Origin: Pseudoduganella ginsengisoli
GTDB taxonomy: Bacteria > Pseudomonadota > Gammaproteobacteria > Burkholderiales > Burkholderiaceae_D
DNA: 64,000 nt
Direction: 5' to 3'
NCBI RefSeq assembly: GCF_009720865.1
Contig: NZ_WNLA01000013.1
Location: forward strand, 124,001 to 188,000
A program made the translations under genes and the position numbers. Below are positions 48,325 through 56,822 of this stretch, one piece after another. Under the pieces are notes generated by a model. That model had not been told where the DNA came from. It worked only from the letters and a program-made list of their open reading frames with translations, and ran no database searches. Within the stretch, counting starts at the first letter, position 1, and every line of letters starts with the position of its first letter.

Positions 48325-49518
48325 TGCCGTGTGGCTGAACACTTGCCGCAAATACGCGAGGAAGGTCTGGTCCTGGCACATGGTCTTGCCGGGCGCATCG
48401 GACAATTTCGCCACTGACTGGCCATTGCAGCGCACCAGTTTCATCACAATGTTCAGCGGCGCCACACCCATGTCATTGGTGAGGTTGGTGCCGATGCCAA
48501 AGCCCGTCACGATGCGGTCGGCAAAGTGGCGGTATAGCGCCAGCGCTTTCGGCAAATCCAGGCCATCGGAAAACACGAGGCGCTTCGTGTGCGGATCGAT
48601 GCGCAGCGCCGCGTAATGGGCCAGCGCTTTTTCGCCCCACTCGACCGGGTCGCCGGAATCGTGGCGCAAGCCGTCGAACAGCTTGGCAAAGTACAAGTCG
48701 AAATCCGCGAGAAACGCATCCATGCCGACCACGTCCGTCAATGCAATCCCCAGGTCGCCCCGGTATTCCTGCACCCAGTCTTCCAGTGCGGCTTTTTGAA
48801 AGTCGCGCAGGCGCACGCCAAACGACTGGAACGATTGCAAATACTCATGGGCCATGGTCCCGATCGGCACCATGCCGATGCGGCGCGCAAGGTGCACGTT
48901 GGACGTGCCTTTGAAATAGTGCGGCACGTGCGCCAGCAGGGTATCAGCCACTTCGTCGTGCCACGCGGATGAAAAGCGGCGGCGCAAGCCAAAGTCGGAA
49001 AATTCAAACGGGTGGCGGTGCGGAGGTTCCGCGCCGAACGCCTGCAATTGCCGGATTTTATCGGCCAGCCGCGCCCGCCCTTCCGCCAAGGCCGCCGTTT
49101 GATCGAAGCGGCGGAAATACAATTCATTGACGATGTACAGCACGAAAATTTCAAAGCCCATCACGTGCACTTGCGGACCGGCTGCGCGGATGTGCAAAGT
49201 GCCGCCATCGGTGGCGACCGTGATGAATTTGCGCTGGAAGCGGAATACCGTGAGGAAGTCGATGAAGTCGCTTTTCATGAAGCGCAAGCCGCGCAGATAC
49301 GCGAGTTCGTCTTCCGTGAATGAGAGCGAGCACAGGTGATCGATCTGCGCACTGACATCGGACGCCAGTTCCGCCAGCGGGAATTGCGGCGTATTACGGC
49401 ACACGAATTCATACTCTGCATGTGCGCCGGGATGGCTGTGCAGCAGCGCCTGCCACATGGTGAACTTGTATAAGTCCGTTTCCAGCAGGCTGCGGACAAC
49501 GGGAATAAACGGCGGCAT
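48319..49518 (-). CDS. pncB: nicotinate phosphoribosyltransferase
   Basis: 399 residues. It makes nicotinate mononucleotide from nicotinate and PRPP, the first step of NAD salvage. Family blocks FKYTMWQALLHSHPGAHAEYEFVCRN, GTSNVHLARRIGMVPIGTMAHEYLQSF and FDGLRHDSGDPVEWGEKALAHY are intact. FGIGTNLTNDMG near the end is the phosphate-binding loop. Full length. Convergent with the GlxA-type gene. Confidence 0.95.
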   Translation of the reverse strand: MPPFIPVVRSLLETDLYKFTMWQALLHSHPGAHAEYEFVCRNTPQFPLAELASDVSAQIDHLCSLSFTEDELAYLRGLRFMKSDFIDFLTVFRFQRKFITVATDGGTLHIRAAGPQVHVMGFEIFVLYIVNELYFRRFDQTAALAEGRARLADKIRQLQAFGAEPPHRHPFEFSDFGLRRRFSSAWHDEVADTLLAHVPHYFKGTSNVHLARRIGMVPIGTMAHEYLQSFQSFGVRLRDFQKAALEDWVQEYRGDLGIALTDVVGMDAFLADFDLYFAKLFDGLRHDSGDPVEWGEKALAHYAALRIDPHTKRLVFSDGLDLPKALALYRHFADRIVTGFGIGTNLTNDMGVAPLNIVMKLVRCNGQSVAKLSDAPGKTMCQDQTFLAYLRQVFSHTAS

Positions 49519-49609
49519 GAAGCGGCTCCGTAATGCAAAGCCGCATCATACCGCTAATTAATCACAGCTTAACAACGGGTGCCGGGCCTTCAGGCCGGGC
49601 ATCCTCATC

Positions 49610-50224
49610 TTAAACTGCGACCAGTTCGTCGATGGCGCTGCGGCTTTTCGCCAACGTATCGGCCACAGCTTGTTCACCCATGGCCACGCCTTCCGCCTGC
49701 ACGAACTGCACATCCGTCATGCCGAGGAAGCCCAGCACGGCGCGCAGGTACGTGGCCAGGTGGTCGAACGCAGCGCCAGGGCCGGCGCTGTAGACGCCGC
49801 CGCTGGCAGTGAACACGATGACTTTTTTACCGGTCAACAGGCCGACCGGGCCATTCTCGCCATATTTGAACGTGACACCGGCACGCGCCACGTGGTCGAT
49901 CCACGCTTTCAAACCCGAGCTGACGGAAAAGTTATACATCGGCGCGCCAATGACGACCACGTCGGCTGCCTGCAATTCCGCCACCAGCGTGTCGGACGTT
50001 TTCACGACAAACGCTTGTTCGGCATTGCGCTGTTCCGCCGGCGTAAAGAAGGCGCCCATCATTTGTTCCGTCAAATGCGGCACAGGATTGGCTGCCAGGT
50101 CGCGCTCGACAATGGTGTCGGATGGATTGGCCGCCTGCCATTTCGCAATGAATTCCGCCGACAACTGGCGCGACAGCGAGCCGGAACTACGTACACTGCT
50201 GTTGATGTAGAGAACGTTTGCCAT
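49610..50224 (-). CDS. azoR: FMN-dependent NADH-azoreductase
   Basis: 204 residues. Flavodoxin-like quinone reductase/azoreductase: MANVLYINSSVRSSGSLSRQLSAEFIAKW (phosphate loop of FMN), IGAPMYNFSVSSGLKAWIDHVARAGVTFKY and FTASGGVYSAGPGA. Reduces azo dyes and quinones by two electrons. Divergent from a LysR gene at 50325, which probably regulates it. Length as for E. coli AzoR. Confidence 0.93.
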   Translation of the reverse strand: MANVLYINSSVRSSGSLSRQLSAEFIAKWQAANPSDTIVERDLAANPVPHLTEQMMGAFFTPAEQRNAEQAFVVKTSDTLVAELQAADVVVIGAPMYNFSVSSGLKAWIDHVARAGVTFKYGENGPVGLLTGKKVIVFTASGGVYSAGPGAAFDHLATYLRAVLGFLGMTDVQFVQAEGVAMGEQAVADTLAKSRSAIDELVAV

Positions 50225-50300
50225 GGTATTTCTCCTGAATTGGTTGACTTGCTACGCATCATAATTCGGGTTTAATATCGATGGAATACAGTAAATTTCC

Positions 50301-50324
50301 ATCAAAACAATCGATTTTATTGAT
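50301..50324. promoter_or_regulatory. possible LysR-type operator
   Basis: ATCAA...TTGAT arms around TCGATT between azoR and the LysR gene, 50301-50324, immediately before the regulator's ATG. Its position fits autoregulation. Confidence 0.4.
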
Positions 50325-51242
50325 ATGAGAGATCCCGGCCTGCCCTCCCTTGAGCAATTGCGCGTATTCATTGCCGTGATCGACCATGGCGGGTTCGCCG
50401 CGGCGGCGCGCGCCCTGCACCGCACGCAATCGGTCATCAGCTACACCATTGCCAACCTGGAAGAACAGTTGAATACCGCGCTGCTGGACCGCAGCAAGCG
50501 CAAGCCGGAATTGACGGAAGCGGGCAAGGCGCTGCTGGCCGATGCGCGCGCGATTTGCATGAAAGTCGACAGCATGCGCTCGCGCGCCAAGGCGTTGTCT
50601 GCCGGGCTGGAAGCGGAAGTGTCGCTGGTGGTGGACGTGATGTTTCCCACGTGCCTGCTGGTGCGGATATTGAACGCGTTCCAGCAGCAGTTCCCTGCGG
50701 TCGCCATGCGGCTGCACACGGAAGCGCTGGGCGCCGTCACGCAACTGGTGCTGGACCGCGTGTGCCACATCGGCATTTGCGGCGGCGTCGTCAGCCCGCC
50801 GGACGCCATCGAACGCCGCGCCGCCGGGGAAGTGACGATGATGCCGGTATGCGCGCCGTCGCACCCGCTGGCGTCATGGCAGGGCAAAATCCCGGCTTCC
50901 GCACTGCGCGACCACATGCAGCTGGTGTTGACGGACCGCAGCCAGCTGACGGCGGGCCGCGATTATGGCGTGCTGGGCTTGCGCACGTGGCGGCTGGCCG
51001 ACCTGGGGTCGAAACATGCGCTGCTGCGGGGCGGCCTGGGCTGGGGCAGCATGCCGCAAGCCATGATCAGCGACGACCTTGCCAACGGCCGTCTCGTGCA
51101 GCTGGACGTGGCGGACGGCAAGGCATTCCAGTATCCGCTGTACGCCATCAACCGCACGGATGAAGAACCGGGCCCGGCCGGACGCTGGCTGATGCAGCAA
51201 TTCCTCGACCTCGACCACAGCTTGCCGCACGACGCTTATTGA
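50325..51242 (+). CDS. LysR family transcriptional regulator
   Basis: 305 residues. N-terminal winged HTH (LPSLEQLRVFIAVIDHGGFAAAARALHRTQSVISYTIANLEEQLNTALLDRSKRKPELTEAGKALLADA), then an effector domain (VSLVVDVMFPTCLLVRILNAFQQQFPAVAMRLHTEALG). It lies divergent to azoR, which suggests that it controls azoR in response to a quinone or electrophile; the ligand is not known. Confidence 0.92.
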   Translation: MRDPGLPSLEQLRVFIAVIDHGGFAAAARALHRTQSVISYTIANLEEQLNTALLDRSKRKPELTEAGKALLADARAICMKVDSMRSRAKALSAGLEAEVSLVVDVMFPTCLLVRILNAFQQQFPAVAMRLHTEALGAVTQLVLDRVCHIGICGGVVSPPDAIERRAAGEVTMMPVCAPSHPLASWQGKIPASALRDHMQLVLTDRSQLTAGRDYGVLGLRTWRLADLGSKHALLRGGLGWGSMPQAMISDDLANGRLVQLDVADGKAFQYPLYAINRTDEEPGPAGRWLMQQFLDLDHSLPHDAY

Positions 51243-51353
51243 AGGGCGGAAAATCCGGTAGCGCCTGCTCCTACGCGGCACAGGCTTGCTGTCCTATGGC
51301 GTGCCCAAATTGCCGGGCCTACGATGACACCACTGTTTCAACAGGAGATCATC

Positions 51354-51608
51354 ATGAGCAAGCAACGGCACAAGAAAACTGCCCGCACCGAGAAAAACAT
51401 GCAGTGGCAAAACACGCAAGGCATGCAACAAGGTACGGCGCTGAACCAGCAAAGCGCGCGCGAAGCCGCCGCCAGCACCACGCACCGCGACCGCACGACT
51501 GGCGCACGCGGCGACAGCACGCACCAGCGCTATACGTCCAATGTGCAAAAGGATGACATGCGGCGGGCACAGGGCGGCAAGACCCGCACTGACAAGGAAA
51601 TCACTTGA
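51354..51608 (+). CDS. small hydrophilic low-complexity protein
   Basis: 84 residues from the ATG at 51354 (CAGGAG upstream): MSKQRHKKTARTEKNMQWQNTQGMQQGTAL, then Ala, Ser, Thr, Arg-rich (SAREAAASTTHRDRTTGARGDSTHQRY). Likely disordered, basic. Convergent with cheB, overlapping its end by 8 bp. Similar in style to 42699, 42992 and 43403. Unknown function. Confidence 0.7.
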   Translation: MSKQRHKKTARTEKNMQWQNTQGMQQGTALNQQSAREAAASTTHRDRTTGARGDSTHQRYTSNVQKDDMRRAQGGKTRTDKEIT

Positions 51609-52707
51609 TGGCAAAGCTTTGCGCGACGATTTCCCGGTCGATCGCATCGAGCGGGACCGTCTTTTCAACGGCGCCAAGTTTCACGGCTTCCTTCGGCATG
51701 CCGTAGACGACGCAGCTTTGTTCATCTTGCGCCACGGTGCGCGCGCCGGCCTTGCGCATTTCCAGCAAGCCCAGCGCGCCATCGTCACCCATGCCCGTCA
51801 TGATGATGCCTAGCGCATTGGCGCCGGCGCTCTTGGCCACGGACCGGAACAGTACATCGACGGATGGGCGGTGCCGGTTCACCAGCGGCCCATCGATGAC
51901 GTCGACGTAATACGTGGCGCCGCTGCGCCGCACCAGCATGTGCTTGCCGCCCGGTGCAATCAGCGCCACGCCCGCCTGCACGCGGTCATTGGTTTCCGCT
52001 TCCTTGACGGCAATCGCGCAAATACTGTCCAGGCGGGCGGCAAACGCGCCCGTGAATTTTTCCGGCATGTGCTGGACCACGACAATACCGGGCGCATCGG
52101 ACGGCAGCGCGCTGAGCACGCGTTCCAGCGCTTGCGTACCGCCAGTCGATGTGCCAATGGCAACCAGCGGTTCCGAACGCGGCACCACGGCCCCGTCACC
52201 GGGGGGCAAAATCACGTCGGCCGTCAGCTTGGCGGGTGGCGGCATCAGCGGAGCCGGCGGCACCGGCGCCGGCTTGCGCCGTGCCTGTTCATCGGCATGC
52301 TGCTGTGTATTGGAGGCGGCCGCCATGCGGATGGCGGAAATCAATTCATCGGCGTGGTCCGTCATGTATTCGCGGAGATTGACGCGGGGCCGGTTGACCA
52401 CAGCCACGGCGCCGGCCGACAGGGCTTCCACCGTCAACGCCGTGCTATCGGCCGTCAACGACGAGCAAATCACCACGGGCAGCGGCTTTTCACTCATGAT
52501 CTTGCGCAGGAAGGTGATGCCATCCATGCGCGGCATTTCGATGTCGAGCAGAATGACATCGGGCCAGTTCAGGCGCATGCGCTCGATGGCCAGCAGCGGG
52601 TCCGCCACCGCGTGCGTGACTTGTATGCCCGGCGCTGCATTCAGCAAGCCGCTCAACACCTGGCGCACAACGGCCGAATCGTCCACCACCAAGACCTGAA
52701 TGCTCAT
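51601..52707 (-). CDS. cheB: chemotaxis protein-glutamate methylesterase/deamidase
   Basis: 368 residues. Receiver domain: LVVDDSAVVRQVLSG...VILLDIEMPRMDGITFL, with phospho-acceptor Asp about residue 56. Pro-rich linker of about 50 residues. Methylesterase domain: catalytic Ser in AIGTSTGGTQALE, His in VVQHMPEKFTGAFAARL and Asp in GIIMTGMGDDGALGLLEM. It removes methyl groups from receptors in adaptation. The start ATGA overlaps the stop of the decayed cheR, as in intact cheRB pairs. Confidence 0.95.
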   Translation of the reverse strand: MSIQVLVVDDSAVVRQVLSGLLNAAPGIQVTHAVADPLLAIERMRLNWPDVILLDIEMPRMDGITFLRKIMSEKPLPVVICSSLTADSTALTVEALSAGAVAVVNRPRVNLREYMTDHADELISAIRMAAASNTQQHADEQARRKPAPVPPAPLMPPPAKLTADVILPPGDGAVVPRSEPLVAIGTSTGGTQALERVLSALPSDAPGIVVVQHMPEKFTGAFAARLDSICAIAVKEAETNDRVQAGVALIAPGGKHMLVRRSGATYYVDVIDGPLVNRHRPSVDVLFRSVAKSAGANALGIIMTGMGDDGALGLLEMRKAGARTVAQDEQSCVVYGMPKEAVKLGAVEKTVPLDAIDREIVAQSFAIK

Positions 52708-53060
52708 GCGGATTTCCGGTATATCGAAGGCGCCAGCAAAACCGCGTCGGCATCGATGTCCTTCAGGCTTTCAGCGTGGCCAATGAACAAGTGTCCTCCG
52801 GTTTCAACTGCTGCGCTACGCGCGCCACCACCTGGCGCTGGGTCTTAACATCAGGCGTTGCCCAGCAAGATCAGCCGATCCGAGGCAACGCCAATTCATT
52901 TTCATGAATTGTACTCGTTGTCTCAGGGAACGTTGCACCAGCAGGGTCTCCCCGTAGTGGTGTGTCCCATTCAAGCCATAGCGCCGCAAGTAATCTGGTG
53001 GTATAGGGATGCGCGGAACACCCGTCAAATGAACAGCGCTGGCATCGCCCGAATGCCCAT
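52704..53060 (-). pseudogene. cheR: decayed chemotaxis methyltransferase (cheR remnant)
   Basis: On the minus strand this region encodes pieces of a CheR C-terminus in different frames. Reading towards cheB: YLRRYGLNGTHHYGETLLVQRSLRQRVQFMKMN, then ELALPRIG in a shifted frame. Then comes a gap where the I-F-L-R-N-V-x-I-Y-F block should be, then DVKTQRQVVARVAQQLKP. A one-base deletion precedes the in-frame end GGHLFIGHAESLKDIDADAV to IYRKSA and TGA at 52704. The N-terminal 150 residues are missing. At least two frameshifts and a short internal deletion make it non-functional. Confidence 0.85.
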
Positions 53061-53067
53061 CCCCGCA

Positions 53068-54747
53068 TCAGAAGCGGGTGAACAATGCTTCGTCTGGTTC
53101 CCCATCGGCAAATTGGGCAGGTGCGGTTTTCGGCACGGCAGCGATGCGGGCCTTGTTCGCGCTGGCGGCTGCGGCTTTACGCATCGTCACCATACGGGCA
53201 GCCGGAGGCGCTGCTTTCGACTCTGCCTGCACCGCGCCGCCCGCCACGCGGAAGAAGGCAATCGCCGCCTGCAATTCTTCCGCCTGGCTACTCATTTCCT
53301 CGGCAGTTGACGCCAGTTCTTCCGAACCGGCCGCATTTTTCTGTGTCGCGATAGACAGCTGGCTAACCGCCGTATTGATCTGCGCCACGCCCGTCGACTG
53401 TTCTTCCGAAGCCGCCGTAATTTCCTGCACCAGGTCCGATGTTCGCTTAATGTTCGGCACCATTTCATCAAACAGCTTGCCGGCCTGTTGCGCCAGGCCC
53501 ACGCTCGATGACGCCACTTCGGCAATCTCTTGCGCCGCCACCTGGCTGCGTTCGGCCAGCTTGCGCACTTCAGCCGCCACGACGGCAAAGCCTTTGCCGT
53601 GTTCACCGGCACGGGCGGCTTCAATTGCGGCGTTCAGCGCCAGCAAATTGGTTTGATACGCGATGTCGTCAATGATGCCGATCTTTTTCGCGATCTGCGT
53701 CATGGCCTCGACGGTCGAACGCACCGCCACGCCCCCTTCTGCGGCTTCGACGGCAGACTTGCTGGCCATGGCATCCGTGACGCGGGCATTTTCCGTATTT
53801 TGTGCAATCGATGCCGTCATTTGCTCAACCGATGCACTGGTTTGCTCGACACCGGCCGCCTGTTCGCTGGACGATTGCGACAACGCTTGCGCCGTCGCAC
53901 TGACTTGTTCCGACGCACTGGCCAGCACACAGGCACTGCTGGACACTTCCGACACCACGGCCGACAGTCTGGCAACCATGGCTTTCATTGAATACAGCAG
54001 GCTGTGCTTGTCACCGGCACGCAACTGAATGTCGACCGCGAGGTTACCCTCCGCCACCTGGCTGACGATTTGCGCCGCGTACGCCGGTTCGCCGCCCAGC
54101 TGGCGCACCAAACTGCGAATCAGCAGCCACGACAGTACGATGCCGAACGCCAGCCCGCCCGCCATCAACAGCGCATTGCTGCGGACCGTTGCGTTATAGT
54201 CAGCCACCGCCGCGTCATATTCTTCCTTTGCCACGGTCTCTTGCAAGGCTCGCAATTTACCCATGGCATCCATTGCAGCATAGAAATCGCTGTCCAGCGT
54301 CTTCATGTTCTCCAGCGCCTGCTTCATATTTCCTGCCCGCAGTTGCGCCACGATGGGCCGGCGCTTTTCCAGATAACCGTTCCAGGCCGGCAAAAATTCT
54401 TCCGTCAGCTTTTTCTCGTCGGGCGTCAGGTACGTGGCCATGTATTCGCTCCACTCTTTCTGATAGGTGCTGTAATACGTATCCGCCACCGCCAGGCTTT
54501 TTTCCACGTCCTCCGCCGCGCCCAGCGCTGCCTGCAGCGTGCGCGTACGGTGGCGCAATATCGCTTCGCCGGCTTGCGCCAGCTGGGCCAATGCCACCGT
54601 GCGGTCTTCATATACCGTCTTCAGGCGCGCGTTGGACGCATGCATGCCGCGCAAGCCCGCAAAGCCGGCGCCCAGCATCAGCGCGCACAACAAGGCCACC
54701 AAGGCGCCCAGGCGCGCACGCACCGTCAATGCCGACAACCAATTCAT
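53068..54747 (-). CDS. methyl-accepting chemotaxis protein
   Basis: 559 residues. One N-terminal TM helix (ARLGALVALLCALMLGAGFAG), a periplasmic four-helix sensor of about 140 residues (LAQAGEAILRHRTRTLQAALGAAEDVE...), a second TM (LLMAGGLAFGIVLSWLLIRSLV), HAMP and a signalling domain with IIDDIAYQTNLLALNAAIEAARAGEHGKGFAVVAAEVRKLAERS at the tip. The tail ends EALFTRF, matching the x-[HFYW]-x-x-[HFYW] pattern of CheR/CheB tethers. Its ATGA overlaps the cheY stop. Signal unknown. Confidence 0.94.
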   Translation of the reverse strand: MNWLSALTVRARLGALVALLCALMLGAGFAGLRGMHASNARLKTVYEDRTVALAQLAQAGEAILRHRTRTLQAALGAAEDVEKSLAVADTYYSTYQKEWSEYMATYLTPDEKKLTEEFLPAWNGYLEKRRPIVAQLRAGNMKQALENMKTLDSDFYAAMDAMGKLRALQETVAKEEYDAAVADYNATVRSNALLMAGGLAFGIVLSWLLIRSLVRQLGGEPAYAAQIVSQVAEGNLAVDIQLRAGDKHSLLYSMKAMVARLSAVVSEVSSSACVLASASEQVSATAQALSQSSSEQAAGVEQTSASVEQMTASIAQNTENARVTDAMASKSAVEAAEGGVAVRSTVEAMTQIAKKIGIIDDIAYQTNLLALNAAIEAARAGEHGKGFAVVAAEVRKLAERSQVAAQEIAEVASSSVGLAQQAGKLFDEMVPNIKRTSDLVQEITAASEEQSTGVAQINTAVSQLSIATQKNAAGSEELASTAEEMSSQAEELQAAIAFFRVAGGAVQAESKAAPPAARMVTMRKAAAASANKARIAAVPKTAPAQFADGEPDEALFTRF

Positions 54748-55112
54748 GGCAGCACCAGCTTTTGCACGGCGCCCAGCAATACTTCAGGACGGAAGGGCTT
54801 CACCACCCACGCCTTGGCGCCGGCAGCCTGCCCCTCGCGCTTCTTTTCTTCCTGTGATTCCGTGGTCAGCATGATGACGGGCGTGAATTTGTGGGAAGGC
54901 TTTTGTTTCAATTCCCGCACAAAGGAAATGCCGTCCATGTTGGGCATATTGACGTCGCATACGATCAAATTGACCTTTTGTGCGTCGAGCTTGTTTAACG
55001 CAATCTGCCCATCCGCCGCCTCGACCACGTCATAGCCGGCGCCCTTGAGCGCAATGTGCACGACTTGCCGCAGTGACGCCGAGTCGTCGACCACCATGAT
55101 GGTTTTTGCCAT
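54744..55112 (-). CDS. cheY: chemotaxis response regulator CheY
   Basis: 122-residue single receiver domain. MVVDDSASLRQVVHIALKGAGY with the acidic pair, phospho-Asp in LIVCDVNMPNMDGISFV, Thr in VIMLTTESQEEKKREGQAAG and Lys in KAWVVKPFRPEVL. It carries the signal to the flagellar motor or to a partner kinase pathway. First gene of the minus-strand group cheY-mcp-cheR'-cheB. No cheA or cheW in this window. Confidence 0.93.
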   Translation of the reverse strand: MAKTIMVVDDSASLRQVVHIALKGAGYDVVEAADGQIALNKLDAQKVNLIVCDVNMPNMDGISFVRELKQKPSHKFTPVIMLTTESQEEKKREGQAAGAKAWVVKPFRPEVLLGAVQKLVLP

Positions 55113-55178
55113 GTTTTGTCTCTTATAAAAAAGTGGATACCCGTTCGATTCCGTCAGACTGTATCCACCGGGAAATTA

Positions 55179-55286
55179 TTTGTAACCTGTACTTTGGTAC
55201 ATGTTACAAAGCAGCGTCACGGACGCCCCTGGAAAATAACGAGTTGCCAACAAATTGTTGCCCCACTGCACCAAAGTACAAGTTAC
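55179..55286. promoter_or_regulatory. palindromic operator-like sites between cheY and cheD
   Basis: A 32-bp near-palindrome at 55179-55210 (TTTGTAACCTGTACTTTGG with its inverse) and a third half-site, ACCAAAGTACAAGTTAC, at 55270-55286. The shared word is GTACTTTGGT in both orientations. A 13-bp palindrome CAACAAATTGTTG lies between, at 55248-55260. Confidence 0.6.
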
Positions 55287-55316
55287 GCCGGGGCGAGCAT
55301 TGCCTACATTAGCGTC

Positions 55317-55958
55317 ATGGGACCCGATAACGACATCACTGATATTTTTCTGCTCCCCGGCGACTACTTCGTTGGCGGCCAGGGACACCGCATCCGCACG
55401 CTGCTGGGATCGTGCGTATCGATTACGCTGTGGCACCCGCAACGCAAAATCGGCGCCATGTCGCACTTCCTGTTGTCGTCGCGCAACCAGAACAAAGCAT
55501 CGGAATTGAACAGCCGCTATGGCGAAGAAGCCTTGGAATTAATGTTGACGGAATTGCGCGCCATGGGCGTCGATCCGGCGGAATGCCAGGCCAAGATTTT
55601 CGGCGGCGGGCAAATGTTCCCGGGATCGACGCAAGGCATAGGCCGCCAGAATGGCGAAGTGGCGCTGCGCCTGTTGCGGGCGCATGGTATTCCAGTGGTC
55701 TCGGAAAGCTTGTACGGTATGGGCCACCGCAGCATTATTTTTGATGTGGACAACGGCAATGTGTGGAGCCGCCAGGTCGCGCCGGAACAGCCGGACGATG
55801 CCCTGCCGGCATTGCGGGCGCCGCGCAAACCGGCGGACAGCGCCGCCAGGCGCGCGGACTTGCACGCGCTGTCGCGGTCCGCGCGGCTGCAAGCGATGGA
55901 AGTGCTGGCGCAGGCTGCCAGCGATGTGCCGCGCGTGCTGCCGTCAGCGCGCCTTTAA
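55317..55958 (+). CDS. cheD: chemoreceptor glutamine deamidase CheD
   Basis: 213 residues from the ATG at 55317; the frame is open upstream. LLPGDYFVGGQGHRIRTLLGSCVSITLWHPQRKIGAMSHFLL contains the catalytic Cys (GSCVS), Thr/Ser and His (MSHF). Then RYGEEALELMLTELRAMGVDP and KIFGGGQMFPGS, all typical. It deamidates receptor glutamines and can bind CheC or CheY. The C-terminal 50 residues are extra and basic. Divergent from cheY. Confidence 0.92.
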   Translation: MGPDNDITDIFLLPGDYFVGGQGHRIRTLLGSCVSITLWHPQRKIGAMSHFLLSSRNQNKASELNSRYGEEALELMLTELRAMGVDPAECQAKIFGGGQMFPGSTQGIGRQNGEVALRLLRAHGIPVVSESLYGMGHRSIIFDVDNGNVWSRQVAPEQPDDALPALRAPRKPADSAARRADLHALSRSARLQAMEVLAQAASDVPRVLPSARL

Positions 55959-56007
55959 CCGCGCGCTGCACTTCTTTTCGTTGGCTGATTGAGCCAGGTC
56001 AGCCAAT

Positions 56008-56676
56008 TCAGCGGACGCGGCGCAACGACGAAATCCTGTCATTCATATTGCCCAGGTTGTCGTAACGGCCTGGGCCATACACGACGCACTGGCCGCCGAA
56101 ATTGTCGTGCTCGCACAATTGCCACTGGCCTTCATAAATCACCATCGAGCTGGCGCGGTCGTTGAAGTCCGCGCCGCGCAAGCTGCGCGTTTCACCCTGG
56201 AAGGATACGCGGCGGCCTTCAAAGCGCGAATGTTCAAACAGTTCGATTGGATCTGGACGGTCAAAGCCGCCACGGCGGTCGCGCTGTTCTTCACGCCATT
56301 CGCGGCGCTCCTGGCGGTCGTCGCGGCCGTCATGGTCGCGGTCGCGGTAGCCGTGGCCGCCCCGTTCGATCTGGCGCACCGATGAAATACTGTTGTTAAA
56401 GTTGCGCAAGTTTGGATATTCGCCGCGCTCGAACACAGCGCAATAGCCGCCGAAGTCCCTGTCTTCGCACACTTCCCACACGCCGGAATGCACGATCAGG
56501 CTCGATGCGCGGTCGTTGAAGCCGGCATCGCGCAAGTTGCGCGCGCCGTCGCGGATCGTCAATTCTTCGCCGCGGAAGCCATCGCGCGAATACAAGGTCA
56601 TTTCACCTGCGGTGGCAGCGGCCATTTGACCGGCCAGCATGGCGGCCGCGAAGGCCAGGATGGTTGTACGTTTCAT
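56008..56676 (-). CDS. exported beta/gamma-crystallin protein with two domains
   Basis: 222 residues. Signal peptide MKRTTILAFAAAMLAGQMAAATAG. Two beta/gamma-crystallin domains, each with a Y/F-x-x-x-x-F-x-G strand start (TLYSRDGFRGEEL; ELFEHSRFEGRRV). The Ca-binding sites are of the (N/D)(N/D)xx(S/T)S type: NDRASS twice, NNSISS and NDRISS. A very charged linker with Arg, Asp and Glu (YRDRDHDGRDDRQERREWREEQRDRRGG) separates them. Exported, probably Ca-stabilised; role unknown. Confidence 0.88.
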   Translation of the reverse strand: MKRTTILAFAAAMLAGQMAAATAGEMTLYSRDGFRGEELTIRDGARNLRDAGFNDRASSLIVHSGVWEVCEDRDFGGYCAVFERGEYPNLRNFNNSISSVRQIERGGHGYRDRDHDGRDDRQERREWREEQRDRRGGFDRPDPIELFEHSRFEGRRVSFQGETRSLRGADFNDRASSMVIYEGQWQLCEHDNFGGQCVVYGPGRYDNLGNMNDRISSLRRVR

Positions 56677-56822
56677 TTTTTTAGCTCCTTTTGCACTGTA
56701 TTCTAGTCAACGTCCTGACTGATCCGCCAGCCTACACGACGTTGTAACAAATTCCTACTCTTGGTCTCCTACGCCACTGGGAAAATGCCGATAAAATGGC
56801 TTCTTTTTATTGCATTTTCGCC

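Noticed and set aside
52871..53068. Independent small gene between mcp and cheB
   Set aside because: The frames match pieces of CheR, so this is pseudogene sequence rather than a new gene.
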